Part shown: piece by piece, positions 7,815 through 15,448 of the stretch
How positions within the stretch are numbered: the stretch's first letter is position 1
Layout of the letters: each line of letters begins with the position of its first letter
Source: a virus
Direction: 5' to 3' (one strand)
Virus record (IMG/VR): IMGVR_UViG_3300005588_000716
Coordinates: 1-34,545 of that record
DNA: 34,545 nucleotides
Made by a program: the position numbers and the translations under genes
Notes under the pieces: model-generated
Databases searched by the model: none
Told to the model about the DNA's origin: nothing
Seen by the model: the letters and a program-made list of their open reading frames with translations, nothing else

Positions 7815-8041
7815 CAACTACAGAAAAACTAGTTGAAGCAAAATCAATGCTTGCGAAATATATGACAGCAGAAGCGGCAATCCTTGCTGGCAAATCTTAT
7901 AAAATCGTCCAGGGCAATTCTATCAGGACAATGACCCGCGAGGATCTGCAAGAAATAATCAAAGGGCGTAAGGAATGGGAGAATCGAGTCGCAAGGCTGG
8001 AAGGTTCCAAAAAGTCAGTTTTACGGGCAATCCCAAAATAA
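7811..8041 (+). CDS. Small phage protein, gpW/DUF6148-like (head-tail joining)
   Basis: A 76-residue helical protein. I chose GTG 7811 because it overlaps the preceding stop (GTGA) and follows GGGGAG with 7-base spacing. The pattern E-A-K-x-M-L-x-K-Y-x-x-A-E-x-A-I-L-x-G-K-S-Y...R.DL.EI..GR..WE..V.RLEG is that of short phage proteins grouped as DUF6148/gpW-like, which sit between the tail and the portal in lambda-type heads. Its place just upstream of the portal (with the holin between) fits. Confidence 0.7.
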   Translation: MTTTEKLVEAKSMLAKYMTAEAAILAGKSYKIVQGNSIRTMTREDLQEIIKGRKEWENRVARLEGSKKSVLRAIPK

Positions 8042-8053
8042 CAGGATAAAGCA

Positions 8054-8536
8054 ATGACCGACATGCTTGGAAAATGGTCTGAGTTTGCGGCTATAAAACT
8101 AACGATAGGGGTATTAGGAGCAATTGCGAATTATCTAATTGGTCCGTTTCCGATGCTCCACATCCCTGTCGCTTCTATCATCCTGATCGACTTCATTACC
8201 GGGTCAATTGCAGCTGTTGGCAGAGGCGAATATTCCAGCTATCAGATGCGCGTCAAAGGTGTCCGAAAGATCGTCGGCTACCTGATTTTATACCTGGTAG
8301 CCTTGATGTGCTACAAGTTAGGCGTTTATGGCGAAACACTTCCGTCCGGAATTTATCTCTATTCGTGGATGAGGCATATCCATTTCGTATTAGCAATGTT
8401 CGTCGTTTTAACAGAATGGGAATCCCTGGGCGAAAATCTTCGTTCACTCGGTTTCAACGGTCTACCAACCCTAGGACAGGCGGTCGGAAAGGTTCTTTCA
8501 GCCCGTCAGTCATTTCGAAATAACTGGAAAAGCTAA
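8054..8536 (+). CDS. Phage holin, holin_4 (toxin secretion/phage lysis) family
   Basis: A 160-residue inner-membrane protein with about three hydrophobic segments (about 17-48, 78-96, 110-125). It carries the family signature DFITGSIAAVGRGEYSSYQMRVKG: an acidic residue and TG after the first helix pair, then SS and basic residues before the next helix. Holins of this type form membrane lesions that release the endolysin. It lies between head genes, not at the end of the late operon, and overlaps the portal start by one base. Confidence 0.85.
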   Translation: MTDMLGKWSEFAAIKLTIGVLGAIANYLIGPFPMLHIPVASIILIDFITGSIAAVGRGEYSSYQMRVKGVRKIVGYLILYLVALMCYKLGVYGETLPSGIYLYSWMRHIHFVLAMFVVLTEWESLGENLRSLGFNGLPTLGQAVGKVLSARQSFRNNWKS

Positions 8537-10146
8537 TGAATAAAGCCCGTTCAAATATCGTCGACAGAATTGTCAGTTACTTCAACCCTGTTCAGGGCGC
8601 AAAAAGGGCAGCTGCCCGAGGTATGGTTCAAGTGATGGCGTCCGGATATAATCATCCAGGATCCCGTAAGCACTCAATGATCAAATGGTCACCTTCCAGG
8701 TACACCGCAGACGGTGAACTTGTCGGCAAGTCCGAAGGATTACGCGCCGGTGCCCGCGACCTATATATGAATACACCTATCGCGACAGCAGCCTTGCGAC
8801 GTACCAAAACAAACGTTGTTGGACCTGGTTTAAAGTTGCAGGCAAGTATCGATTCCAAAGCTTTAAACATTGATCAAGACGAAGCCGAAATCTGGCAGAG
8901 CAAAGTTGAACGTGAATTCCGTCATTGGTGTAAACATTGTGACGCCACCGGGACAGATAATTTTAGAACACTTCAGGGCTTAGTTTTTCTGTCGTACCTG
9001 ATGAGTGGTGACGTTTTCACCATATTCAGGCACACCGACAAAAAACAGTCACCCTACAAACTCGCCCTCCAGATTATTGAAGCTGATCAAGTCGGTAATC
9101 CCCACGGGAATATTAACGGTAAAAATTGGGTAATGGGTGTCAAACTCGACGTCAACGATAAGCCTGTCGCTTATCACGTTAAAAGCTGGGATCCCGTAAA
9201 AGGCGAATGGTTCGACAAAGACGATCAAACAATTCCTCTTTATGGCGAACGATCCGGAGAGCTGAACATTCTTCACGTATTCGAACGGGAACGTCCTGGC
9301 CAACATCGCGGAATTCCAATGCTTGCACCTGTCCTGCTGGAGTTAAAGCAATTAAGCCGGCTAACCGAAGCGGAATTAATGGCAGCGGTTGTCCAATCAT
9401 TTTTAACCATTTTTGTAAAATCCGCCAACCCGGACGGCAGCCCGATACACAATTTCACAACAGATGCAGACGCCATCGAAGATGCCGATACAAATGCAAA
9501 CGTTGGCGACGAGGAAGAAAACTCTCTGGACGGAATCGAGATGGGATCCGGCACAATGATTCAACTTGATGATGGTCAGTCAATAGACATGGCCGACCCG
9601 AGTCGTCCGTCCGGAAAATTTGAACCGTTTTTCAATGCCCTTGTGAAACAGATCGCTGCATCTACCGGCATCACTTTTGAGGTACTAACTCAGCATTTCA
9701 CTTCCAGTTATTCAGCCAGCCGGGCAGCCATCCAGGAAGCCTGGAAGTTTTTCAGCGATAAACGGTCATTCCTGATAGATAAATTTTGTCAGCCGGTTTA
9801 TGAACGTTTCCTCGTTGAAGCTATTGCAACTGGACGTGTTCAGGCTCCGGGATTTTTTAGCGATCCCATTATCCGAGACGCATGGTGCAGCGCTACCTGG
9901 ACCGGACGAGGTCAAGGCCAACTTGATCCATTAAAGGAAACCAAGGCCGCACGTGAACGCATTGATGCCAATTTGTCAACGCACGAAACTGAGGCGCAAC
10001 GTCTCGGCAATGACGACTGGCAAAACACGCCTTCCGTACTTCAACGTGAAAACAATCTTTTAATCGAACACGGTTTAAAACCGGGTGGAAAAAACTACGG
10101 TGATGATGATCCGGACGTCCAGCAATCAGCGAAAGAGGAAAAATAA
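8536..10146 (+). CDS. Portal protein, lambda gpB family
   Basis: The 536-residue head portal subunit, whose dodecamer forms the DNA channel and docks the terminase. It shows the family's usual course: a basic N-terminus with RAAARG, 'R.L..NTPIATAALRRTKTNVVGPGL' near 80-105, 'LIEADQVGNP' near 180, 'HVFERERPGQHRGIPMLAPVL' near 252-272, and the late 'SYSASRAAIQEAWK' near 395-408. The C-terminus is charged and disordered. The full family length is present. The protease gene starts two bases after its stop. Confidence 0.94.
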   Translation: MNKARSNIVDRIVSYFNPVQGAKRAAARGMVQVMASGYNHPGSRKHSMIKWSPSRYTADGELVGKSEGLRAGARDLYMNTPIATAALRRTKTNVVGPGLKLQASIDSKALNIDQDEAEIWQSKVEREFRHWCKHCDATGTDNFRTLQGLVFLSYLMSGDVFTIFRHTDKKQSPYKLALQIIEADQVGNPHGNINGKNWVMGVKLDVNDKPVAYHVKSWDPVKGEWFDKDDQTIPLYGERSGELNILHVFERERPGQHRGIPMLAPVLLELKQLSRLTEAELMAAVVQSFLTIFVKSANPDGSPIHNFTTDADAIEDADTNANVGDEEENSLDGIEMGSGTMIQLDDGQSIDMADPSRPSGKFEPFFNALVKQIAASTGITFEVLTQHFTSSYSASRAAIQEAWKFFSDKRSFLIDKFCQPVYERFLVEAIATGRVQAPGFFSDPIIRDAWCSATWTGRGQGQLDPLKETKAARERIDANLSTHETEAQRLGNDDWQNTPSVLQRENNLLIEHGLKPGGKNYGDDDPDVQQSAKEEK

Positions 10147-10147
10147 A

Positions 10148-11440
10148 ATGTCGAAATTCAGTGCAATAAACTTTCTCATGAAAAATACCTGGCTAATGAC
10201 CGAAGATGCATACAAAAAGGTATTGAGTATAGCCCATCGAGATGGCAGTATTGATGCCCTATTGAAGGAAACAGGAAAAACACACAGAGAAAATTATGCC
10301 TTAAAGGTCCGGGATGGAATCGGCATTATTCAAATTCATGGACCATTAATCCCACACGCTGACCTATTTAGTTGCATCAGTGGAGCAACCTCATATGAAT
10401 CCATCGCAGGTCAACTGAAAACCGCCATCGAAGATCCTTTGATTCATTCAATCCTTCTTTCGATTGATAGCCCCGGTGGCGCTGTTGCCGGTTGTGAAGA
10501 ACTTTCAAAAATGATATTTGAGGCACGCCACAAAAAAACCATTGTAGCCTTTGTTGAGGATCTGATGTGTTCGGCAGCCTATTGGCTGGGTTCAGCAACC
10601 TCAAAAGTCTATGCACAGAAAAATTCACTCACTGGCAGTATTGGTTGTATTGCGACCTACATGGACGATTCAAAAGCCTTAGAGATGGAAGGGTTAAAAG
10701 AACTGACGTTTGTTTCCAGTAACTCTCCACGAAAGGGTGAAAGTCCTGCTACGGAAGGCGGAGCGGCAGCCATTCAGGCAGTGGTCGATGAAATCGGGAT
10801 AAACTTCGCTGAAAACGTTGCTAAGAATCGTGGCGTTTCAATTGAAACAGTAAACGAAAAATACGGACAAGGCAGTTTTTTTTCCGCAAGTAAAGCATTA
10901 AAACGCAGCATGATTGACGCTATTGTCACTGGCGAAGAGGACGTTATCGCAGAACTTAACAAAACCAGAAATAAAAATTCTACAAACAAAATCGGAGGTC
11001 AGAAAATGACACCTGAAGAACTCAAGGCTCAATATCCTGAGACTTATAAAGCGATTTATGAGCAGGGTAAAACGGATGCAAAAAGCGGTTTCTCTGAGAA
11101 ACTGAAAGCGGCAAAAAACGACGGAATCACTGAAGGTGCAAAAGCTGAACGTAAACGCATTCAGGACATCGAAGCTGCTGCATTACCAGGATTCGAAAAA
11201 TTTGTCGCCGAGGAAAAATTCAAACCGGAAGCAACAGAAACCTCGGTCATCAAAGCCCAACACGAACAAATGAAGGCAAAGGGCGCCGACATTCTCGCCA
11301 ACCTGGAAGCTGACGCGGGCGATTTACCAGACGTTACTCCTGCACACGCAAAGAGTGACGATGACAAACAAGCGGCTGCATTGACTGCCATCAGAAAAGC
11401 CAGAGCAAAGAAAGAGGAAAGACAGGCAGCCAGGATGTAA
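10148..11440 (+). CDS. Head maturation protease (S49, lambda gpC type) fused to scaffold
   Basis: 430 residues, starting at ATG 10148 two bases after the portal stop. The N-terminal 290 residues form an S49 (SppA/protease C) domain: LSIDSPGGAVAG (about 110-122) for the oxyanion region, the nucleophile serine in LMCSAAYWLGS (about 139), and the general-base lysine in QKNSLTGSIGC (about 158). The C-terminal 140 residues are charged and helical, as in scaffolding proteins. As in lambda C/Nu3, an in-frame internal start lets the scaffold part be made alone. The product is expected to cleave scaffold and portal tails during prohead maturation. Confidence 0.92.
   Translation: MSKFSAINFLMKNTWLMTEDAYKKVLSIAHRDGSIDALLKETGKTHRENYALKVRDGIGIIQIHGPLIPHADLFSCISGATSYESIAGQLKTAIEDPLIHSILLSIDSPGGAVAGCEELSKMIFEARHKKTIVAFVEDLMCSAAYWLGSATSKVYAQKNSLTGSIGCIATYMDDSKALEMEGLKELTFVSSNSPRKGESPATEGGAAAIQAVVDEIGINFAENVAKNRGVSIETVNEKYGQGSFFSASKALKRSMIDAIVTGEEDVIAELNKTRNKNSTNKIGGQKMTPEELKAQYPETYKAIYEQGKTDAKSGFSEKLKAAKNDGITEGAKAERKRIQDIEAAALPGFEKFVAEEKFKPEATETSVIKAQHEQMKAKGADILANLEADAGDLPDVTPAHAKSDDDKQAAALTAIRKARAKKEERQAARM
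11006..11440 (+). CDS. Nested scaffolding protein (Nu3-like internal start)
   Basis: An ATG in frame with the protease gene is preceded by GGAGG (10994-10998) at 7-base spacing, the best ribosome-binding site in the neighbourhood. The 144-residue product begins MTPEELKAQYPETYKAIYEQ, is alanine-, lysine- and glutamate-rich, mostly helical, and lies wholly outside the protease fold. Lambda makes scaffold Nu3 by exactly this arrangement. The internal start is seen in the sequence; the expression is inferred. Confidence 0.7.
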   Translation: MTPEELKAQYPETYKAIYEQGKTDAKSGFSEKLKAAKNDGITEGAKAERKRIQDIEAAALPGFEKFVAEEKFKPEATETSVIKAQHEQMKAKGADILANLEADAGDLPDVTPAHAKSDDDKQAAALTAIRKARAKKEERQAARM

Positions 11441-11511
11441 CCAGTAAGCTTTTCCAGCTATCCAAAATTGTTTGAAACAAAATCAAATCACTAACAAATA
11501 GTGAGGAAAAA

Positions 11512-12141
11512 ATGAGTACGACTTACAACCCCAATAATCTGGTAACCAAACGGGGGCACACACTGCCAATCACAATTCTGACTGGGCAGAACCTTACCCT
11601 CGGGTCAGTATTGGGAAAGATCACCAAGGCCCTTGGTACAACTGTTGTCGGTGGATCAAACACCGGGAACGGTGTGATGTCCGGTGAAGCCCTGAAGTCT
11701 AAAAGCAAAATCGGCAACTATGTCATCACTTGTATTACTGAAGCGACAAACGGTGGAACATTCAAGGTGGTTGATCCTGACGGTATCCGTCTGGATGACG
11801 CTGTTGTTGGCACTGTATACGCGAACGAGTTCATCGGTTTCAGTATCGCCGATGGAACCGAAGATTTTGATATCGGTGATGTTTTCACAATCCCGGTCGT
11901 TGCCGGATCCGGCAAGTACAAACTCGCCAACAAAGACTCTGTTGACGGTAGCCAGGAAGAGGACCTTGTCATCCTCGAAGAAGCCAACGACGCATCTTCA
12001 GCGGATGTTGTGACAGCTGGTATTGAAAGCGGCGTTGTCAACGAGAACAAACTGGTTTTCGCTGACGGTTCTGATGCAGACGATTTCCGCTCACTGCTTC
12101 GCGCTCGAGGCATTTTCGTTCGTGCATCACAACAGTATTAA
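11512..12141 (+). CDS. Head decoration protein, lambda gpD-like
   Basis: 209 residues, about twice the length of lambda gpD. The first 60 residues match decoration proteins in pattern: an opening 'V.KRGHTLPITILTGQNLTLGSVLGKI', and the C-terminus repeats the gpD-like close 'DRSLLRARGIFVRASQ'. The middle (70-140) is an extra beta-rich segment. Such proteins trimerise on the expanded capsid and stabilise it. Position between protease/scaffold and major capsid is the lambda order. AGTGAGGA gives a good ribosome-binding site. Confidence 0.8.
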   Translation: MSTTYNPNNLVTKRGHTLPITILTGQNLTLGSVLGKITKALGTTVVGGSNTGNGVMSGEALKSKSKIGNYVITCITEATNGGTFKVVDPDGIRLDDAVVGTVYANEFIGFSIADGTEDFDIGDVFTIPVVAGSGKYKLANKDSVDGSQEEDLVILEEANDASSADVVTAGIESGVVNENKLVFADGSDADDFRSLLRARGIFVRASQQY

Positions 12142-12158
12142 TCGAATTGAATAACGAA

Positions 12159-12182
12159 GTCCGGGCGCTGCAACGCCCGGAC
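12159..12182 (+). other. Perfect intercistronic hairpin before the major capsid gene
   Basis: A 9-bp GC-rich stem (GTCCGGGCG with CGCCCGGAC) and a 6-base loop, without a T run after it. A second small inverted repeat (TTGTTC...GAACAA) follows at 12195-12215. Such hairpins between decoration and capsid genes often set mRNA stability or partial termination. Confidence 0.6.
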
Positions 12183-12234
12183 CTCTTAACGCAATTGTTC
12201 CCACGACGAGAACAACACAGAAGGAATATACAAA

Positions 12235-13275
12235 ATGACTGACGCAAGTTTGCTCACTCGAAAGAGCATTTTAATGGTTAAGCAAGGGGCGCTACCTCTT
12301 GTTGCAACCATCGGCAAACTGATGAACTTTGATGACAAAGTCTGGCCTACAAAGACAATCGAAGTCCATTCAGTTGAAGGTCGAGAAAGCCTCGCATCAT
12401 ACGCCAAATCAACAGGTGAAGCGGTTGTTGTTGAACGCGATGGTCACGTTGTTGATGAGTTCACACCACCAACCACAAAAGAAAAAACGGTCCTGACCAC
12501 AGAGGACGTCGAAGGTGTTCAGGCAGGATCCCATCAGTACGCCGAAGACTTTGATCCAATGGCGATAGAGGCTGAACTCCTGCAAAACGATTATCAACTC
12601 CTCTTTGAACGTGCTGAACGTAGACTTGAATGGATGCGTTCCCGCGCCTGGCAGGACGGACAGATCACAGCAACTGGCCGAGGGGTAAGTCAGATTATCA
12701 GTATGAATATGCTGACCGCCCATAAAGTCACTCTGACAACAACAGCCCGTTGGGGCGAAACTGGAGTTTCACCCTACGCCAACCTAAAAACATGGTGCAA
12801 CACCATTGCAGGCAACGGTAAAAAACGTCCGAATATTTGCATTATGAAAGCAAATGCATGGGCGTACCTGGAAGCTGATACCGACTTCACCGGCATGTTA
12901 AACAATCGAGACATCGAACTCGGAAAGATTTCACCCGAATGGACCGAAGAAGGCGACCTGGTTTATATGGGCCGAATTGCTGACGGCTCGATCAATCTCC
13001 GTTTCTACGTCCATCATGGTGCGTATGAAGATCCAGACACCGGCGCAATTACCGACTTCCTCGATGATTACCGTGTACTCCTCGGAAATTCCAAAACACT
13101 CAACATCAACCACTTTGCCTGGCCGAACGATAAACGGGCCAAGAAGTTTGAAAAAGACTTCGTTCATCCCTGGAAAAAATCAGAGGATGACGAAATCACA
13201 AACTTGATGTTGAAACGTGCGGCAGTTCCGATTTTCCACGAGCCGAAAACACTCTTCAGCGCAAAAGTCAGATAG
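12235..13275 (+). CDS. Major capsid protein, lambda gpE family
   Basis: 346 residues, close to the 341 of lambda gpE. The course fits the family: 'F..K.WPTKTIEV' near the N-terminus, 'TPPTTKEKTVLTTEDVE' near 78-94, 'RRLEWMRSRAWQDGQI' near 128-143, and a closing 'KSEDDEITNLMLKRAAVPIFHEPKTL'. AGAAGGAAT lies upstream of the ATG. It is expected to be the most strongly expressed gene here, in line with the hairpin before it and the 93-base gap. Confidence 0.93.
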   Translation: MTDASLLTRKSILMVKQGALPLVATIGKLMNFDDKVWPTKTIEVHSVEGRESLASYAKSTGEAVVVERDGHVVDEFTPPTTKEKTVLTTEDVEGVQAGSHQYAEDFDPMAIEAELLQNDYQLLFERAERRLEWMRSRAWQDGQITATGRGVSQIISMNMLTAHKVTLTTTARWGETGVSPYANLKTWCNTIAGNGKKRPNICIMKANAWAYLEADTDFTGMLNNRDIELGKISPEWTEEGDLVYMGRIADGSINLRFYVHHGAYEDPDTGAITDFLDDYRVLLGNSKTLNINHFAWPNDKRAKKFEKDFVHPWKKSEDDEITNLMLKRAAVPIFHEPKTLFSAKVR

Positions 13276-13286
13276 GCAGGTAAATC

Positions 13287-13910
13287 GTGAAACTTATCAA
13301 CATTACAAACACCACCCTTGTTTACAAGGATAAAGATATTGCCCCGGGCGCTGAATTCGACGCCACAAAGAAGGACGCAGAATCCCTGATCGATTCTGAA
13401 TATGCGCTCGAAGCGGATCAAGTTGAAGCCGCCAAGGAAGAGAAGAAGATCAGCTCTTTTCAGCCACCGACAGTCGAAAAATCCAGCGCCGACACAGTTA
13501 CCGTCGACGGAGTAGTCTACAAAGCCGCTGATCTAGTTAAGGCCAATCAGGAACTTGGAGATTTGGTTGCCGACTTGGTCGACGAAGACGATGCAATCAA
13601 ACGAGCTGAAATGGCAGAGTCTGTGATTGTCGAAGCCTTCGAGAAAAAGGATTACCCGGAAGGCATTAAAGCCCTTCACGCTTCCAGGTCCGCCGATCCC
13701 GACAAGGAAAAGATTGCAGACTTATGTCATATCGACGGCATTGGAAAAAAATCTGCTACCGAGCTAATCAAACTTGGGATCAATAGCGTTGAGGAGTTGT
13801 CCTGCGCCGATCCCGAAAAAATTGCCGAGGTCAAAGGTATCGGCGACGAAGAAGCACTAGGAATGATCAATCAGGCAGTTGAGTTGATCAACTCTAATAA
13901 TCAGGAGTAA
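13287..13910 (+). CDS. Head-region protein with C-terminal helix-hairpin-helix domain
   Basis: 207 residues starting at GTG after AGGCAGG. The first 45 residues (KLINITNTTLVY...IAPGAEFDA) form a small beta unit like other short proteins found after capsid genes. An acidic, alanine-rich linker follows. Residues about 145-205 hold two helix-hairpin-helix motifs (HIDGIGKKSATELIKLGI and VKGIGDEEALGMINQA) of the kind seen in RNA polymerase alpha-CTD, NusA and DNA ligase, which bind nucleic acid or act as interaction modules. The gene is tightly packed between capsid and connector genes. Role unknown; capsid-DNA contact or connector function is possible. Confidence 0.75.
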   Translation: MKLINITNTTLVYKDKDIAPGAEFDATKKDAESLIDSEYALEADQVEAAKEEKKISSFQPPTVEKSSADTVTVDGVVYKAADLVKANQELGDLVADLVDEDDAIKRAEMAESVIVEAFEKKDYPEGIKALHASRSADPDKEKIADLCHIDGIGKKSATELIKLGINSVEELSCADPEKIAEVKGIGDEEALGMINQAVELINSNNQE

Positions 13911-13913
13911 TAA

Positions 13914-14312
13914 ATGAACGCGCTTTTTAAAAAGGGACTTGAAAATTTTCTGACCGGAAAAATCGATTGGTTGAACGATAGTATTTCCGCCATGCTGATC
14001 ACAGCCGAATATAGTCCGGATATCACAAACGACGAGTTCCTTTCTGATGTAACACAAAGCGCGATCGTTTCCCAACAACTCCTAACAGGAAAAACCGTGT
14101 CAGGTCCAGATGCTGACGCGGATGATGTCACATTCGAAGCGGTCAGCGGTTCAGAAATAGTTGGACTGCTGATCGCCCAATATAACGAGAACGACGAGGA
14201 ATCGAGATTAATCGCCTGGCTTGACGACGACACTGTTTTCCCAATTACGCCGACCGGCGAAAATATCCCGATTCAATGGAATAGCAACCCTGACAGGATA
14301 TTTGAACTCTAA
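13914..14312 (+). CDS. Conserved phage head-region protein
   Basis: 132 residues in the recurring phage pattern 'G.ENFLTGKIDWLNDSI.AMLI.AEY.PDIT.DEFLSDV', then 'LTGKTV...DADDVTFEAV.G....GLLIAQYNE', then 'RLIAWLDDD..FPITPTGENIPIQWNSNPDRIFEL'. Proteins with this layout are common between capsid and tail genes but have no settled function that I know of. It starts three bases after the previous stop and overlaps the next start (TAATG). Confidence 0.8.
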   Translation: MNALFKKGLENFLTGKIDWLNDSISAMLITAEYSPDITNDEFLSDVTQSAIVSQQLLTGKTVSGPDADADDVTFEAVSGSEIVGLLIAQYNENDEESRLIAWLDDDTVFPITPTGENIPIQWNSNPDRIFEL

Positions 14313-14695
14313 TGAATTCTATTCCATCAAATAAAAACGTCCAAACGCCGACAGTTACAACCATCGAGCGAAATGATTTTCAGAAAATGCTCGAACAGGA
14401 TATGGATGAGCTCTTTTTCAACACAGATGAATTCGCGATCAATATCACGTATCACCACAGCCGCGACAATACGTCTCAAACTATTCCAGCACTGTTCGAT
14501 AACGACTTCGACACTATCGGCATGGATGGGCTTGAGGTTATGGCAGGACATCCGCGAATTCTGATTAAAGCGAAATCAATTCACCCTCAGCCGGTCGAAG
14601 GAGATCAAGTCATAGTTGAGGGATTGAGATACAATGTTTTTGGGGTGCCAGGCACCAACCTGGGGATGACTGAAATCTACCTGAAACGAGCGTAA
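14312..14695 (+). CDS. Head-tail joining protein, lambda gpFII-like
   Basis: 127 residues. The central and C-terminal parts (PALFDNDFDT...GLEVMAGHPRILIKAKSIHPQPVEGDQV, then VEGLRYNVFGVPGTNLGMTEIYLKRA) match the small beta-barrel head-tail attachment proteins in course and length. The start overlaps the upstream stop by one base. It is expected to join the filled head to the tail tube. Moderately confident: the family varies strongly. Confidence 0.7.
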   Translation: MNSIPSNKNVQTPTVTTIERNDFQKMLEQDMDELFFNTDEFAINITYHHSRDNTSQTIPALFDNDFDTIGMDGLEVMAGHPRILIKAKSIHPQPVEGDQVIVEGLRYNVFGVPGTNLGMTEIYLKRA

Positions 14696-14697
14696 AA

Positions 14698-15240
14698 ATG
14701 CACGGACGCAAACAGATTAGAAAAAAGCTTGTCGAAATCCTGACCGAAGCGAAAATCGTCAAGAATAAGGTTTTCAATGGCAGAGTCAAGCAGATCAGAC
14801 AAGGCGATCTGCCGTGCATTATCGTTTCGTTTTCTGATGAAATCAGCGACGGAAAACAATATTCACCACGAAGATACAAAAGAGAATCAGTTTTTGTGAT
14901 CACCGTCGCGGCGTTTGATAAAAAGGAAAGCATCAAGGACGTGAATATTGATGATGTTCTTGACGATTTCGCTGAAGAAATTGAAAACGCGCTCGAAAAA
15001 AATCCGTTACTGGATGGTTATGCCGACCACATAAATATGACAGGCACCAAAGCTCTCTCCTTGGAAACAAGTGAAAGCGAATATTTGGCCGATGCACTAA
15101 CGATCAACGTTGAAATTGAATGGCAGAGCGAACCCCTTGCCAATGAACGCGAAACCAGCAGTACTGACCTGGAAAGCACATGGGCAGTTTCAAATAGCAA
15201 TGACGATAATCCGAAAAACAAAATAAATCTGGAGAATTAA
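14698..15240 (+). CDS. Tail terminator / minor tail protein (gpU- or Mu-type)
   Basis: 180 residues. The opening HGRKQIRKKLVEIL.....V...VF.GR...I..GDLPCIIV, the middle 'RESVFVITVAAF' and the late 'SESEYLADALTINVEIEW' are the pattern of phage tail terminator proteins, whose ring caps the tail at the head end. The last 25 residues are polar and disordered. It lies between the connector gene and the DUF2635/sheath pair, the usual place. Confidence 0.7.
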   Translation: MHGRKQIRKKLVEILTEAKIVKNKVFNGRVKQIRQGDLPCIIVSFSDEISDGKQYSPRRYKRESVFVITVAAFDKKESIKDVNIDDVLDDFAEEIENALEKNPLLDGYADHINMTGTKALSLETSESEYLADALTINVEIEWQSEPLANERETSSTDLESTWAVSNSNDDNPKNKINLEN

Positions 15241-15241
15241 A

Positions 15242-15448
15242 ATGTATGTCCAGCGACCACTCGGAACGACAGTCCGTCACCCAAACGGAAAATTAATCAG
15301 CGACCAACCGGAAGGTGAATCCGTGCCGATGAAAACGTTTTACAAAAAGTTAGTAAATGACGGATCATTAATTCGTTTGAAAAAGAAAAAATCCAATAAA
15401 GCCGAATCCGCAAAACCCGTTTCGGCAAAATCAGGAAAGGGGGAATAG
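15242..15448 (+). CDS. DUF2635 protein (Mu gp38-like)
   Basis: A 68-residue product starting MYVQRPLGTTVRHPNGKL, with 'VP...FY.KLVNDGSLI' after it: the DUF2635 pattern found immediately upstream of tail sheath genes in Mu-like phages. The C-terminal third is a lysine- and serine-rich tail. The downstream sheath gene starts at the very next base after its stop. Exact role in tail assembly unknown. Confidence 0.8.
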   Translation: MYVQRPLGTTVRHPNGKLISDQPEGESVPMKTFYKKLVNDGSLIRLKKKKSNKAESAKPVSAKSGKGE

